Shown here in pieces: positions 33,168 to 42,906 of a stretch of 64,000 nt of DNA. The notes beneath the pieces were generated by a model. The model was not told the DNA's origin, made no database searches, and saw only the letters and a program-made list of their open reading frames with translations. Every line of letters starts with the position of its first letter. Position 1 is the stretch's first letter. Position numbers and translations under genes: made by a program. The DNA comes from Rhodocyclales bacterium (GTDB lineage Bacteria; Pseudomonadota; Gammaproteobacteria; Burkholderiales; Rhodocyclaceae): positions 60,074-124,073 of the forward strand of contig JACRIY010000097.1 in assembly GCA_016235805.1 (NCBI GenBank), given 5' to 3'.

Positions 33168-33410
33168 ATGAGGACTTTCGTCGCGTGCATCGCAGCCACA
33201 GCGCCTTTCGCCTCGCACGCGGCAGGCGATGGTGGCAGTGGTGCGGGCCTTGGCCTCGTCGTCCTACTTGGGTTCGTAGCGGCCGTGTACCTGTTGCTGG
33301 CCATCGTTCGGTCTACGAGAGGCACCGATCGAGCGTGGAATGACGAGCCGTCCGTGGATGAGTTCGTCAGACGCACCACATCCACGGATCGTCCGTCAAT
33401 CGAGCGGTGA
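33168..33410 (+). CDS. Small membrane protein
   Basis: This 80-aa protein has an N-terminal signal-like segment (MRTFVACIAATAPFASHAAG), a membrane helix (GLGLVVLLGFVAAVYLLLAIV) and a polar C-terminal tail. It is on the plus strand and convergent with traG; its stop codon abuts the traG stop. An entry-exclusion or envelope role is possible from position. No family was recognised. Confidence 0.6.
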   Translation: MRTFVACIAATAPFASHAAGDGGSGAGLGLVVLLGFVAAVYLLLAIVRSTRGTDRAWNDEPSVDEFVRRTTSTDRPSIER

Positions 33411-36320
33411 CTACTTCCGCTTGTTGAGGCGGCCCATCATCGGCGGAATCTCTGGCGTGGCGTCGATGGCTTTCTGATACTCGCTGTCCTTCATGCGAGC
33501 CTTCATCTCCTCATTCCGCTTGAGGGCCTCAGCCGAGCCATCCTGCATAGCCGCCTCGGCGTCACGGCCCAGGCCCTCAACAGTCTGCTTGACCATGGAA
33601 CGATGGCCGATCACCTTTCCATCAGGTGTTCGCGTGAGCTCGTGTTCTCCGTCGAATCCCTGGTAGGTGCCTTGCACCTGTGACCGCTTGGCGTCGACCT
33701 GATCGCCGACCCCGCGACGGAAGCGCGCTGGATCTGCCAGTTCACCAGGCGCGCCGTCCACAGGCTTCGGCATCGGAGCATCTCCGACTGGACGAGCCGA
33801 TGGTGGAGCGCCTGGATCCGTCAGCGGGCGGCCGGCGACGTTGGCATCATTCGAAGCCTTGAGCCCGGCAAGATCCCGTTGTACAGCGGCATCCCCGCGC
33901 TGCGCGTCCGCCATCGCTCGCACCTCATCGAATCCACTGGGCAAAGCAGATCCTTGGTTGAAATGCGATGGCGTCAACGAGTAGTTGCCCAGCCGAGACG
34001 ACAGATAGGCAGCTAGGCTTTGTGTGTTTGAACCGTACTGTGCGGCCGCCCTTTCGTGTTCAAGCACCGCATCCACGAACGCCGGGTCCCTCGCGATGTC
34101 ACGAGTGACGGTTTCGCCTCGTTCGAACGAGCGGCGGGTCTCCTCTGAGTAAGACAGCGCTTCGTTGAACCTCCGCTCCGCGGACTCCATCGTGCTTGCT
34201 GTCTTCGACAACGAAGAGGCCAGGCTCCTGCCGCTCTGGCCTTCGGAGGAGAGGGAGTTCAGGAAGGCTCGATCTGTCGTTGCACGATCTCCAAACGCGC
34301 GCACAGCCCTGTATGTGTCGCTGTTAGCCTGATCAAGTACCTTGTGCTCGTCAGCGCTGAGCTTGGCACCGTATCTCTTCTCGATCGTTCCGCCACCCCC
34401 AATGCCATATGCGGACGGCATTGCGGAGAATCGAAGCAGCGTTCCCGCCACCTGGTCCTCCCCAACACCGGTAGCCTTCGAGATGCGGCTGGCCTCGCTG
34501 GCCAGGCTGTCAGCAGCCTTACCCACCTCCTGGTAGCCGGAAAGGCCGGTGCCCGCGCTCGAGCGCGATCCGCTGCTCCGAGTTCGAGCTCGATTGAATG
34601 CCTCGGTAAGGCTGACAGCCTGGGCACTTGAGGCCGAGACAACGTTTGAGGCCGCAGCCGATGCAGCCTTACCAGCCGATTCCACGTCGCTCGCCGACAC
34701 CCGTGCACTGACTTGATGTGACGTGATGCCCTCGTTCTTGAGGAGCGAAATGGCGCGTCGGCCAGTACCGTCCTCGGTCATCCAATTGCCATGGACATCC
34801 TGAGTCTTCGTAACGAACGGGTTGGACGTCATTGGGCTGACGACACGCTGATCCATCGACACATTTCCCAGGGACGCGTTGCCAGCAGCAGCGGCGGCCG
34901 ACTGATTGCCAATGGTCGACTGCAGCCCTTGAAGCCCACCGAACAGCGTGCTCCCAAAGTTGACCAGCCGGTTCGATAGTGACCAAGCCAGGTAGGGGAT
35001 GCCGATGATCAGGTACGACACGACGGCTTGGGCCGAGATCGAGTTTGAGTAGATCGGGGAAGCCGTTTGCAGAGCCAGGGCCTTCACCCCGGCGCCGACC
35101 TCCGCAGCGGCTGCCTGGTCAGTCTGAGCAGCCAGCGTTGCCATGTAGTTGAGGATGGCGAAGAGCGGCGGCCAGAGCTGAATGGAGATCAGCACCGTCG
35201 CATAGCCGCTCAACAACAGGACCGTGTGCTTGCCGCTGGTCAGGAAGAGCAGAAGGACGATAAGAGGAAAGATCGCATAGCACAGCGACTCCGCTCCGTT
35301 TCGGACGATGGGCAAAGCTTCTGCCGAGATCTTCGCTCCGTTGATCCACGCTGCATTCTGGCCTGCAACAGAAGCCGCGCGGCCAGTAGCAAGCATCATG
35401 CAGGACGGATCGTTCACACGTTGGCAACCCATCTCACCCGCGTCGTTGATCGCGTTGATGATGGCGTTCTGGCGGATGATGTCTGCGGCTGTGGCCGAGG
35501 ACGCTGCGATCTGGCTGCGGATGTAGCCCTGCGTTATCTGATTCAGAACCGCCGCCTGAGCCATCGCGGCAGGTAGTGATGGGTTGAGCCGAATCCCAAG
35601 TCGTTTTGAAAGCTCGTCCACTTGAGCAGGCATTCGACTGTTGATCGAGGCATACACCTGATCGCAGGTGTTCGTTGTGACGCCGGCGGGGGTCGTGACG
35701 ATGCTGAACCGAGCCGGGTTGGTGGAGGCCATCGTGCTCCACAGGTTGTCCGACTTAGAGAAGGCATCGGCCGGGATCGTGCCGTCCGCAATGTCATAGG
35801 CCGTGCAGTTGCTGACAAAGTTCATTAGGTCGGTGCGGACCGACGGATCAGGCAGCGTCACGCTCCGAGTTTCTTGAATCATGCGGCTGCCGAACATGAG
35901 GCCGTTTTGCTGATATGCCAGTTCGGAGGGAAGCGACCCGGGGCCGGGGATCACTTGAAACGCTGTCTCGGCGAGCTCCGTCAATGAGTTGCCGATCGTG
36001 CTCGTCAGCCCTCCGAGGACAGCCATGGCGAACGGAACGTTCGCCACCACCTTCACAGGAGATCCGCCTGTCTTGTCGACGATTCCAACGTTCACGCGAG
36101 GGATGAACATCACCGACGAGACAAGGACGACGGTTCCTAGCCACTTCCAGCCTTGCAGCTTCTCGGGCGCAACGACGTATGCCACCATCGCAACGACGAA
36201 GCCGCAGAAGACAACAGCAGCCAGTGCACCTAGATAGGTCGACGACCCCATCATCGCGGCGACGGCATTGAAGATGCCGAACAGCGATTCGGAGTTGTGG
36301 AACGCGTAGATCTCCCACAT
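33411..36320 (-). CDS. traG: F-type conjugal transfer protein TraG
   Basis: The protein has 969 aa. The N-terminal part carries several membrane helices (LGALAAVVFCGFVVAMVAYVV, LCYAIFPLIVLLLFLTSG, VVSYLIIGIPYLAWSL) and the large periplasmic loop typical of TraG_N. The C-terminal half is a long, Ser/Ala-rich, mostly helical periplasmic domain. In F-type systems TraG is needed for pilus assembly, mating-pair stabilisation and entry exclusion. It ends the traF-orf-traH-traG operon, 17 bp after traH. Confidence 0.92.
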   Translation of the reverse strand: MWEIYAFHNSESLFGIFNAVAAMMGSSTYLGALAAVVFCGFVVAMVAYVVAPEKLQGWKWLGTVVLVSSVMFIPRVNVGIVDKTGGSPVKVVANVPFAMAVLGGLTSTIGNSLTELAETAFQVIPGPGSLPSELAYQQNGLMFGSRMIQETRSVTLPDPSVRTDLMNFVSNCTAYDIADGTIPADAFSKSDNLWSTMASTNPARFSIVTTPAGVTTNTCDQVYASINSRMPAQVDELSKRLGIRLNPSLPAAMAQAAVLNQITQGYIRSQIAASSATAADIIRQNAIINAINDAGEMGCQRVNDPSCMMLATGRAASVAGQNAAWINGAKISAEALPIVRNGAESLCYAIFPLIVLLLFLTSGKHTVLLLSGYATVLISIQLWPPLFAILNYMATLAAQTDQAAAAEVGAGVKALALQTASPIYSNSISAQAVVSYLIIGIPYLAWSLSNRLVNFGSTLFGGLQGLQSTIGNQSAAAAAGNASLGNVSMDQRVVSPMTSNPFVTKTQDVHGNWMTEDGTGRRAISLLKNEGITSHQVSARVSASDVESAGKAASAAASNVVSASSAQAVSLTEAFNRARTRSSGSRSSAGTGLSGYQEVGKAADSLASEASRISKATGVGEDQVAGTLLRFSAMPSAYGIGGGGTIEKRYGAKLSADEHKVLDQANSDTYRAVRAFGDRATTDRAFLNSLSSEGQSGRSLASSLSKTASTMESAERRFNEALSYSEETRRSFERGETVTRDIARDPAFVDAVLEHERAAAQYGSNTQSLAAYLSSRLGNYSLTPSHFNQGSALPSGFDEVRAMADAQRGDAAVQRDLAGLKASNDANVAGRPLTDPGAPPSARPVGDAPMPKPVDGAPGELADPARFRRGVGDQVDAKRSQVQGTYQGFDGEHELTRTPDGKVIGHRSMVKQTVEGLGRDAEAAMQDGSAEALKRNEEMKARMKDSEYQKAIDATPEIPPMMGRLNKRK

Positions 36321-36337
36321 GGTCAGTCCCCCCAGTG

Positions 36338-37855
36338 CTACTGGATCCGACGGTTGGCGTAGCCGAGCATGTCCAGCACGCCGGCGGACATGTTGGTTCT
36401 CAAGTTGCGCTCTAGGCGCTCCAGATCAGCAGCCACGCTCGACACGGAGTTGACCTTCTTGTACATGCCGGCTTGCTCCTGCTGCAGGCGCGCGAGGAAC
36501 GCCTGGGTATCGCTGCGGAGGTCGCGTGCGTAGTCGAGCTGCGCTGGACTCAGACGGTGCTTTTTCTGCAGTGCGGTGAGAGCCAACGTGGCGAACTGGT
36601 TGAGGAACGTGACCGCGTAGTCGGCGGCGATCACTTCCTTGTATGTCGCGATCAGCGTCTCGGAGAGGCCTGAGCCCGGGATGGTGTTGCCGACCGAAAG
36701 CATCCGCCACACCGGAATGCTCGTTGAGTTGACGAATCCAACGGCGGCGGAGTTGTTCGGGATGGCGACCCGCGTCTTGATGCTGTCCGAAATCGACCGC
36801 ATCAAGTCTTCCACTTTCTTCACCAGCGGCTCGTGCACATAGCTGTTGTTCCGGGTGACGTTCATGCACTTCGTGTACTCGTCGCACTTCAGCAACTGCA
36901 CCTTGATAAGCCCACCACCGGCGTCCTCTTGTCCGTAGAGAAGATGTGCGACGGTGGTGATGCTTGGCCCCACTGTCTCCGGGTCGCGGTTGGATTCCTG
37001 AGGGTAGAAGACCGTCGTACCGACGATGCTCATGACCAATTCGCGCGACTGGTCGTCCAGTGTGTTGACGGTCTTCAGCGCCTCCCAGACAAGGTTTCCA
37101 ACGAAGGGCGCTTGGTTGGCAATGTTTGGGTCCGAGCTGGCTCTCGCGTTCGCCAGAATGCTCGGGCTATCCGACGCACACCGCCGCATCGCCGCGTCGA
37201 TGTCGGACTCCAGCCCCATCGTCATCGCGAGCTTCGCGCACCCGCGCTGCGAGTCGTACCCCATCGCCTCCGCGGCCGACGAGACCATGGCCGTCGCCGT
37301 CTCGCACGAGTTGATCCGCGAGTTGTTGATCCAGGTCTCCAGCCCCTTGGCCCATTTCGTGAGCCCGCCGAGCAAGGGCGACACGGCCTCGAGCGCCAGC
37401 TGGAACGCGATGCCTGGCAGCGCGGCGGTGATGTTCTTGAGCATGTTCTTGAACTCGGCCGCGCTGATGTGCGAGAACGAGCCGCCGAACAGGTCGATGC
37501 CGCCGCACCCGCCCTTGGCGCTGGGGAACTGGACGGCCGCGAGCTGGTAGGTCTTGTTCGGCGAGCGCAGGTACAGGTTGCCGCCGGCGAAGGTGTTGAA
37601 CGTCTGGCCCTTGAACGCGCCTGGCGCTGTGTAGTTGCCGATCGCGCCGAGGTTGTTGAACATGTTGTTCACCTCGGTGTTGAGATCGCCGGCGTAGGCC
37701 AGTGGCGGCGTGAGGACCAGAGTCCACGAGAGGACGAGGGCGACTGCTCTTCCGAGGAATGTCGTGAGGGACATGCTCGATGGGATGCGGCCGTTGGCCC
37801 GGGGTGAGCTCTTCGAGTGCTCGGCCTCGCCGAGTGTGGGTGGGACCATTGGCAT
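36338..37855 (-). CDS. traH: Conjugal transfer protein TraH
   Basis: The protein has 505 aa. The start at 37855 has GAGGAG upstream; the first tracked start is less likely, and an internal ATG (MSLTTFLGRA) directly before the signal peptide is an alternative. A signal sequence (AVALVLSWTLVLTPPLAYA) is followed by the TraH pattern DLNTEVNNMFNNLGAIGNYT and GGSFSHISAAEFK. Cysteine residues in the middle could form disulfides made by the DsbC/TraF pair. TraH works in outer-membrane pilus assembly with TraF and TraW. Confidence 0.93.
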   Translation of the reverse strand: MPMVPPTLGEAEHSKSSPRANGRIPSSMSLTTFLGRAVALVLSWTLVLTPPLAYAGDLNTEVNNMFNNLGAIGNYTAPGAFKGQTFNTFAGGNLYLRSPNKTYQLAAVQFPSAKGGCGGIDLFGGSFSHISAAEFKNMLKNITAALPGIAFQLALEAVSPLLGGLTKWAKGLETWINNSRINSCETATAMVSSAAEAMGYDSQRGCAKLAMTMGLESDIDAAMRRCASDSPSILANARASSDPNIANQAPFVGNLVWEALKTVNTLDDQSRELVMSIVGTTVFYPQESNRDPETVGPSITTVAHLLYGQEDAGGGLIKVQLLKCDEYTKCMNVTRNNSYVHEPLVKKVEDLMRSISDSIKTRVAIPNNSAAVGFVNSTSIPVWRMLSVGNTIPGSGLSETLIATYKEVIAADYAVTFLNQFATLALTALQKKHRLSPAQLDYARDLRSDTQAFLARLQQEQAGMYKKVNSVSSVAADLERLERNLRTNMSAGVLDMLGYANRRIQ

Positions 37856-37865
37856 GGCGTTCTCC

Positions 37866-38354
37866 TCAAGAGGCAGTGGCAGGACTGTTGACAAGGCCGT
37901 CCGCATGTCGGCGCACTGTGGTCTCGCCCACCGCTACCGAACCCACAGCCAGCCGCAGCGCTTCCGCCAGCCGCTCTCGCTTGATGTGGCGGAAGCCGAA
38001 GCGGGAAGGACAAATGACCGCAGTGAGGACTGCCGCCGGCACCAGCCAAACGGCACACAGCAGAGCCACCTGCCTAACAGCATCGGCGAACGCCTTTGGA
38101 TCGGCGCTGAGCGCCCTCCACAGCGCCTCCATCTCTGCGGGTGCGAACAGAGCGATGAGGGCGAACACGTGGAAGCACAGAGCCGGTGACACCAACAGGA
38201 CCGCCACGGTGAGACGCCAGGAGGCCCATAGCGTGTTGGCCACTTGCGCAGCCCAGAGTCGCCTGTCGCGCTTGACTTCTGCACGGAGCGCCTCGAACGT
38301 GGCGGTGCTGAGCTGGCCGACAACGATGTTGTTGATCAGGATGTCGTAGTGCAT
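37866..38354 (-). CDS. Small membrane protein between traH and traF
   Basis: The protein has 162 aa from the ATG at 38354, with AAGGA upstream; the tracked ORF is longer. It has two hydrophobic segments (LTVAVLLVSPALCFHVFALIALF and VALLCAVWLVPAAVLTAVI) and an amphipathic C terminus with FGFRHIKRERLAEALRLA. No F-plasmid counterpart is obvious. It sits 10 bp from traH, so it is probably an envelope accessory of this transfer system. Confidence 0.65.
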   Translation of the reverse strand: MHYDILINNIVVGQLSTATFEALRAEVKRDRRLWAAQVANTLWASWRLTVAVLLVSPALCFHVFALIALFAPAEMEALWRALSADPKAFADAVRQVALLCAVWLVPAAVLTAVICPSRFGFRHIKRERLAEALRLAVGSVAVGETTVRRHADGLVNSPATAS

Positions 38355-38403
38355 TGGTTCATTCCTTGAGGACTGGATCGGATTCGTTTCACGGTGATGC
38401 GGA

Positions 38404-39309
38404 TCACTTGAGGGAAACCTGGCGCACCGTGGACGGCACCAGCTGAGCCGTGGCGGGGGCGGCAACGGTTGAGATGCGCTCGAGCAGCTGCGACTCGGAC
38501 AGCACGCCGTAGCCGAGCGGCGAGATCTTTCCGGTGAACGGCTCAGCGAGGAACACCGCCGGCACCTGCGTCACCTGCAGCGTCTTCGCGATGCCGTTGT
38601 CGCGGCGGAAGCTGGGGAACTGGGGCAGGCCGCCGCCGTCGACGCTGATCGGCACCACCTGGATGCCGTGCCGCGCCTGGAACGCCTCCAGCGTCGGCGC
38701 GAAGGCGTGGCAGTAGGGGCAGTCGGATCTGAAGAAGAAGAAGAGGACGTGCGACTTGCCCAGAGTGGCCACGGACCTTTGGCGGTCGGCGGACAGCTCG
38801 CGGTCGTAGACCTGGATCGCCTGCGCGTTGACAGGCCGTCCCTCGAGCGTCATGTCCAGGTTGGGCGTGGCCCAAGCGACGCGCTGCGCAACGTCGGCGA
38901 AGTAGGAGGCCTGGCGCACGACGCTCGCCTCGAGCTCCATGTACCGGCGGACGTTCGATTCGGTGGGCCGGATGATCGCGATGTTGCGGTACTCCTCGAG
39001 CCGCTTCTGCAGCGCTTCGAACTCGACGAGCTCGGGCGCCCGCGCGTCGGGCTGCTTCGGTTTCACGGGCGGCTTCGCGGGCGGTAGTGGCTTCGGGGGA
39101 AGCTCGAGCTCGGGATCCTCATAAAAGTGCCAGCCGCGGCGGTGATCCAGCCAGAACAGAGGTTGCGCCGTCGTGCTCGGGGCTGCCGTGGCGACCTGGT
39201 CACCAGGCTGCCCCTGCGCGGCCGCACCGGCGGCAGCTGAGGCCAGCGCAAGCGTGATGGCAAGCAGCGTGAGCGGCCGTGAGGCGGATCGAGTAGTTCC
39301 GGTGGGCAT
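38404..39309 (-). CDS. traF: Conjugal transfer protein TraF (thioredoxin fold)
   Basis: The protein has 301 aa with a signal peptide (LTLLAITLALASAAAGAAA). The C-terminal thioredoxin-like domain retains both active-site cysteines in FFRSDCPYCHAFAP, followed by the cis-Pro region VTQVPAVFLA. This arrangement is TraF/TrbB-like; F TraF itself lacks the pair. It would catalyse or shuffle disulfides in TraN, TraU and TraH in the periplasm. It is the first gene of its operon, with a regulon motif 54 bp upstream. Confidence 0.93.
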   Translation of the reverse strand: MPTGTTRSASRPLTLLAITLALASAAAGAAAQGQPGDQVATAAPSTTAQPLFWLDHRRGWHFYEDPELELPPKPLPPAKPPVKPKQPDARAPELVEFEALQKRLEEYRNIAIIRPTESNVRRYMELEASVVRQASYFADVAQRVAWATPNLDMTLEGRPVNAQAIQVYDRELSADRQRSVATLGKSHVLFFFFRSDCPYCHAFAPTLEAFQARHGIQVVPISVDGGGLPQFPSFRRDNGIAKTLQVTQVPAVFLAEPFTGKISPLGYGVLSESQLLERISTVAAPATAQLVPSTVRQVSLK

Positions 39310-39363
39310 CGAGTTCTCCAGGAGGCACGCCCTCGCACGCTATGCCGGCCGGTGGTGATCGCA

Positions 39364-39388
39364 CAGCGGAAATCCCGACCTGAATCGC
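39364..39388 (-). promoter_or_regulatory. Regulon motif copy upstream of traF
   Basis: Read on the minus strand: CAGGTCGGGATTTCCGCTG, 54 bp before the traF start codon. It lies in the divergent region between traF and the plus-strand gene at 39502. Confidence 0.75.
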
Positions 39389-39501
39389 CTTCGCGGCCAG
39401 ACCATGCGGACGCCGCCTTAGTGCGCCCCCTGGCTAGACTGGCGGCCGTGCGGTGCTGGCCCGGACGCGGCTTGTTCCCGCATTGCCGAAGTGGGAGAAG
39501 A

Positions 39502-40167
39502 ATGAGAATCAAGACCTGCGCCGCGGTGCTCGCGGCGGCATCGCTCGTGCAGGGACCGATCGCGGTGGCCGCGGATGAGGCCGCGCAGCGGCAGTCGCTC
39601 CGCGACTTCGTCCAGCAGCAGTGGAAGCTTCCCGGGTTCCAGCCTGGCCGTGACACGATGGCGTCGACCATTCCGCTTCGCGTGTCGACGTACTCGTCGC
39701 CGCCATTCATCCACCGAGCGCAGGTCGAGACCTTGGGTGCCAAGGCGACCGAGTTGGAGAAGTTCTGTCGTAGCCAAGGCGGCGAGTGGGCATATCTCGG
39801 CCTGCCGGCCACCGATGGGCCCAGCCGCGGAAGCCCGGGGCAGCCGAACGCGGCGGTTGCCGATGCGGTCGCACGTGCGCCGGCGACGGAAGCAGGCATG
39901 AGGGGCGTCGTGGCAGTCGGCGAGCAGGCCGTGAAGGAAGACGCCGCAAAGGAGTTCGTACGAGCGCTGATTCAGCAGCCCGATGCGCTGGTCGCAGATG
40001 CGCTCGAGCACGCGACGCGCATGAAGTGGCTCGGCCGCTTCGAGTGCCGCGGCCCTTGGTCCGACTGGACGGCTGCGATCACTTTCTCGAAGTGGGCGAA
40101 CCGCGGTGAGCGTGCCTTGAGCTACAAGGACGTGACGCTCAAGCTCGAGTTCACGGAACGGCCGTAG
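39502..40167 (+). CDS. Exported hypothetical protein on the opposite strand of the transfer operons
   Basis: The protein has 221 aa, starting at the ATG at 39502, with GGGAGAAG upstream; the longer tracked ORF lacks a site. The signal peptide CAAVLAAASLVQGPIAVAA predicts a periplasmic product. The mature part has few cysteines (EKFCRSQGGEWAYLG, GRFECRGPWSDW), a possible single disulfide, and two aromatic WxxW-like patches. It is divergent from traF and convergent with the next minus-strand gene, so it is transcribed independently and splits the transfer region in two. Confidence 0.7.
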   Translation: MRIKTCAAVLAAASLVQGPIAVAADEAAQRQSLRDFVQQQWKLPGFQPGRDTMASTIPLRVSTYSSPPFIHRAQVETLGAKATELEKFCRSQGGEWAYLGLPATDGPSRGSPGQPNAAVADAVARAPATEAGMRGVVAVGEQAVKEDAAKEFVRALIQQPDALVADALEHATRMKWLGRFECRGPWSDWTAAITFSKWANRGERALSYKDVTLKLEFTERP

Positions 40168-40185
40168 CCAAGGCGAGTGGCAAGA

Positions 40186-40569
40186 TCAGGCGAGCGACTT
40201 AGGCGGCTGCCCGTCGCGGCAGTAGTTCAAGCCGAGGTCGAAGGTCTGGTTGCGTGGCTTGTCGGTGCCGGGGAGCACCACACCATCCTGTGCGAAACGG
40301 ACGTTGAGCCGGCTGCAGCCCGCCTGCTTGTAGCGGCGCAAGGTCGTAACGTCGATCAGGATCGGCGACGTCGCCTTCATCTTCGTGGTGAGGGCCTCTG
40401 CCATTGGTCCGATCAGGATGCCGAAGGCTGCGCCATCGGGCGACTCGATCGCCTTGACCAGCAGCGGCCGGAAGTCCTCGACCGGCAAGCGGGCCACACC
40501 GTCGGCAGCTGTGGCCGCCGAAGCGAGCACCGCAATGGCAGCCGCGACAGACGCGTACTTCAGCTTCAT
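40186..40569 (-). CDS. Small exported protein after traN
   Basis: The protein has 127 aa from the ATG at 40569, which follows the traN stop by two bases; GGGGAA is suitably placed. The signal peptide is MKLKYASVAAAIAVLASAATA. Two cysteines (KQAGCSRLNV and LNYCRDG) probably pair. It has a compact beta-rich look, with VTTLRRYKQAGCSRLNVRF. It is the last gene of the long transfer operon that starts at 56171. I do not recognise a named Tra homologue. Confidence 0.65.
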   Translation of the reverse strand: MKLKYASVAAAIAVLASAATAADGVARLPVEDFRPLLVKAIESPDGAAFGILIGPMAEALTTKMKATSPILIDVTTLRRYKQAGCSRLNVRFAQDGVVLPGTDKPRNQTFDLGLNYCRDGQPPKSLA

Positions 40570-40571
40570 GG

Positions 40572-42905
40572 TCAGCATTTCCCCTGTCCGTAATAGCAGG
40601 CTGGCACCCGCGTTGTGTTGTTCCCCTGGATCCCGGGCACGTTGGGCATGACGGGCACGATGGAGGCGTAAAACTCGCTGAAGTCCATCACGTCGAAACG
40701 CAGCGATTGGAGCTCGGCGATCGTGAAGCCGCCGCACTGAGGGTTGCGCGCGTCGCCCCAGCCGCGGCCGACCTGGGCCCGGCCCTGCTCGTTGATGATC
40801 CGTGACAGGACCGAGTTGAAGCAGCAGTGCGAGTGGGTGGTCGTCACGCAGCTTCCGAGGATCTTTCGTGAGCAGTAGCTGCCGACTTCGTGGCACAGGC
40901 TGGCCCCGCGCTGGAGCGCCAGACGGCCTTCGCGCTCGTCGCACTCCATCAGGCTCATGATGACGTAGATGACGATCGCGATCACCAGGGACCACGGATC
41001 GAAGGCCAGCACGACGCCCTCTCCAGCGACCGCGGAGGATGAATAGAGCACGGTGCTCCCGGCTGGAAGTGCCGTTCCGTTGACCGCCAGCGTGAAGCCA
41101 TAGGTGCTGAAGCTTCCGCTGAAGCCGCCACTTGTGAGCAGCGCCTGCAGGCCCGCAGTGATGAACTCTCGGTTCTCGCTGTTCATCAGCACGTCGTACA
41201 CGAGTCTGGAGCCCGTGCCGAACGTGCTCTGGTTGGTCATGCCTTTGCCGCTGCCATCGGTGAAGCAGCAGTTCTTGAGCAGGCGATCGCGGCATGTCTG
41301 CCCCTCTCCATTGAAGACGGTCAGTTTGTCGAGATCCAAGTAGACGCCTGCTTCGCGAGCGGCCTCCATGTAGGCCATCGAACGTGCGAAGTCGCCGTCC
41401 GCGGCGTACCCGATGTTGAAGCAGCTCGCTCCGACGCAGAACACGTCGGTAGGGCAGTTGGAGGCGGTCGTTACCGTTTGTCCGCTCGAAGGGCACTGAT
41501 AGGTGTCCTGGTAAACGGAGCATGCGCTGGTGGCGGGGTCGGTCTTCACACAGGTGCTGCCCGATGGGGTGCAGCCGGCCGCGACGAGCGGCGCGCATTC
41601 GTCGTTGCTGGCGCCTGCCGTGCAACTCATCGTCCTTTCGTAAGCCCAGCAGGACCGGCTCACGTCGACGCCCCCGATGTCTTTCGTGCTGGGGCCGTCC
41701 ACGCATCGGTCGGACGAGGCTACGGTGCATCGTCCGGCCGGATCGAGCACCGGGCACTTGTCGTCCCAGTGGTCGACGGTGGTGACTTCCATCCGCGGCT
41801 CTTGGAAGGAGAGGGGAAGAGTCCAGCCGGAGGCCCCGACCACCTTGCCCGGACCCGTCGCTTCCGCGCACAGCGGCGTGCCAGAGAGATCCGTGGTTCG
41901 GATGGTTGATGGTGGGCATGAGTCTCCATCGCCGGTGGTCACGGGCGCCGAAGTGCTGTAGCACATGGCCGGGTCCCCGGGCGTCGGGCTGTCGCCAATG
42001 CTCCCCAGCATCAGCTGGTCACCGGCGACTTGACCGGCTGGGCACGCGTAGACCGGAGTGCCCATCTGGAAGCTGTAGCTGCAGTTGCCACCACTGCACC
42101 CTGAGCCGGGCATGGCCACGACCTTGAAAGGAGACCAGCAGAAGCCGGACCAATGCGGCGACAGATCGGTCACAACCAAGGGCTCGCTCAGCGTCGCCTT
42201 GGGCAGCCATACGGGCTGCCAGTCGATGCAGGCCCCTTCGCCGCCGTGCGCATAGAACTGAAAGCGAAGGCGTCCATCTGTCGTGGGACGGCACTGCGCC
42301 TGCGCGTACATGTGATCGGCACCGTTTCGATCGGCCTGCGCCTTCGCGAACCAGGTGCCGATCTCGCACGTGGGCGTCATCTTGGTCTCGACGGTCAGTT
42401 CGCGTCTGCATGAGTACGTGCCGATGCCGGTGTAGCGGTTGCACATCCGGCTGACCGTGCCGGGCGGTGTGGTGACCGTCGATGTCGTGCAGCCCGAGTA
42501 GTACGACGACAAGTCGCCCAGGACAGTGCCGGGGTTGCGAGCGATGTCCCGCGCCGCGGCGACTGACGGGTCGTGCGGGCCCACGGCAGGGCGAGGCGTG
42601 TTCGCCGACTTGACCGCGTTCTGCTGGGCCTGGCACACCGGATCGGTGGGCGTCAATGCGCACGCCAGCAGCTGGGCGTTGGCCTGCGCAGGGAGATTGG
42701 GCGCCTTGTACAGCGACGTCTGTGGCGGCGTGGTCGTGTAGCCCGGGACGTTGGCCGACGCGCTTGGCGTGTTGATCGTGCCGCGGATCACTGGGTTGGC
42801 GGCCTGGCCGGCGGCAACGCCCTCTTCGTGCGAACCCGCCACCGCGTAGGTCTGCGTGAAGATCAGCGCAAAGCTGCAGAGGCCGACAACGAAGCGCTTC
42901 ATCAT
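40572..42905 (-). CDS. traN: Mating-pair stabilisation protein TraN
   Basis: The protein has 777 aa with a signal peptide (RFVVGLCSFALIFTQTYAVAG) and an exceptionally Cys-rich body, including the TraN landmarks TCRDRLLKNCCFTDG and HSHCCFNSVLSRIINEQGR. TraN is an outer-membrane protein that contacts the recipient surface to stabilise mating pairs. Its many disulfides explain the neighbouring thioredoxin-fold genes. It starts two bases after the trbC stop codon. Confidence 0.93.
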   Translation of the reverse strand: MMKRFVVGLCSFALIFTQTYAVAGSHEEGVAAGQAANPVIRGTINTPSASANVPGYTTTPPQTSLYKAPNLPAQANAQLLACALTPTDPVCQAQQNAVKSANTPRPAVGPHDPSVAAARDIARNPGTVLGDLSSYYSGCTTSTVTTPPGTVSRMCNRYTGIGTYSCRRELTVETKMTPTCEIGTWFAKAQADRNGADHMYAQAQCRPTTDGRLRFQFYAHGGEGACIDWQPVWLPKATLSEPLVVTDLSPHWSGFCWSPFKVVAMPGSGCSGGNCSYSFQMGTPVYACPAGQVAGDQLMLGSIGDSPTPGDPAMCYSTSAPVTTGDGDSCPPSTIRTTDLSGTPLCAEATGPGKVVGASGWTLPLSFQEPRMEVTTVDHWDDKCPVLDPAGRCTVASSDRCVDGPSTKDIGGVDVSRSCWAYERTMSCTAGASNDECAPLVAAGCTPSGSTCVKTDPATSACSVYQDTYQCPSSGQTVTTASNCPTDVFCVGASCFNIGYAADGDFARSMAYMEAAREAGVYLDLDKLTVFNGEGQTCRDRLLKNCCFTDGSGKGMTNQSTFGTGSRLVYDVLMNSENREFITAGLQALLTSGGFSGSFSTYGFTLAVNGTALPAGSTVLYSSSAVAGEGVVLAFDPWSLVIAIVIYVIMSLMECDEREGRLALQRGASLCHEVGSYCSRKILGSCVTTTHSHCCFNSVLSRIINEQGRAQVGRGWGDARNPQCGGFTIAELQSLRFDVMDFSEFYASIVPVMPNVPGIQGNNTTRVPACYYGQGKC

Positions 42906-42906
42906 G

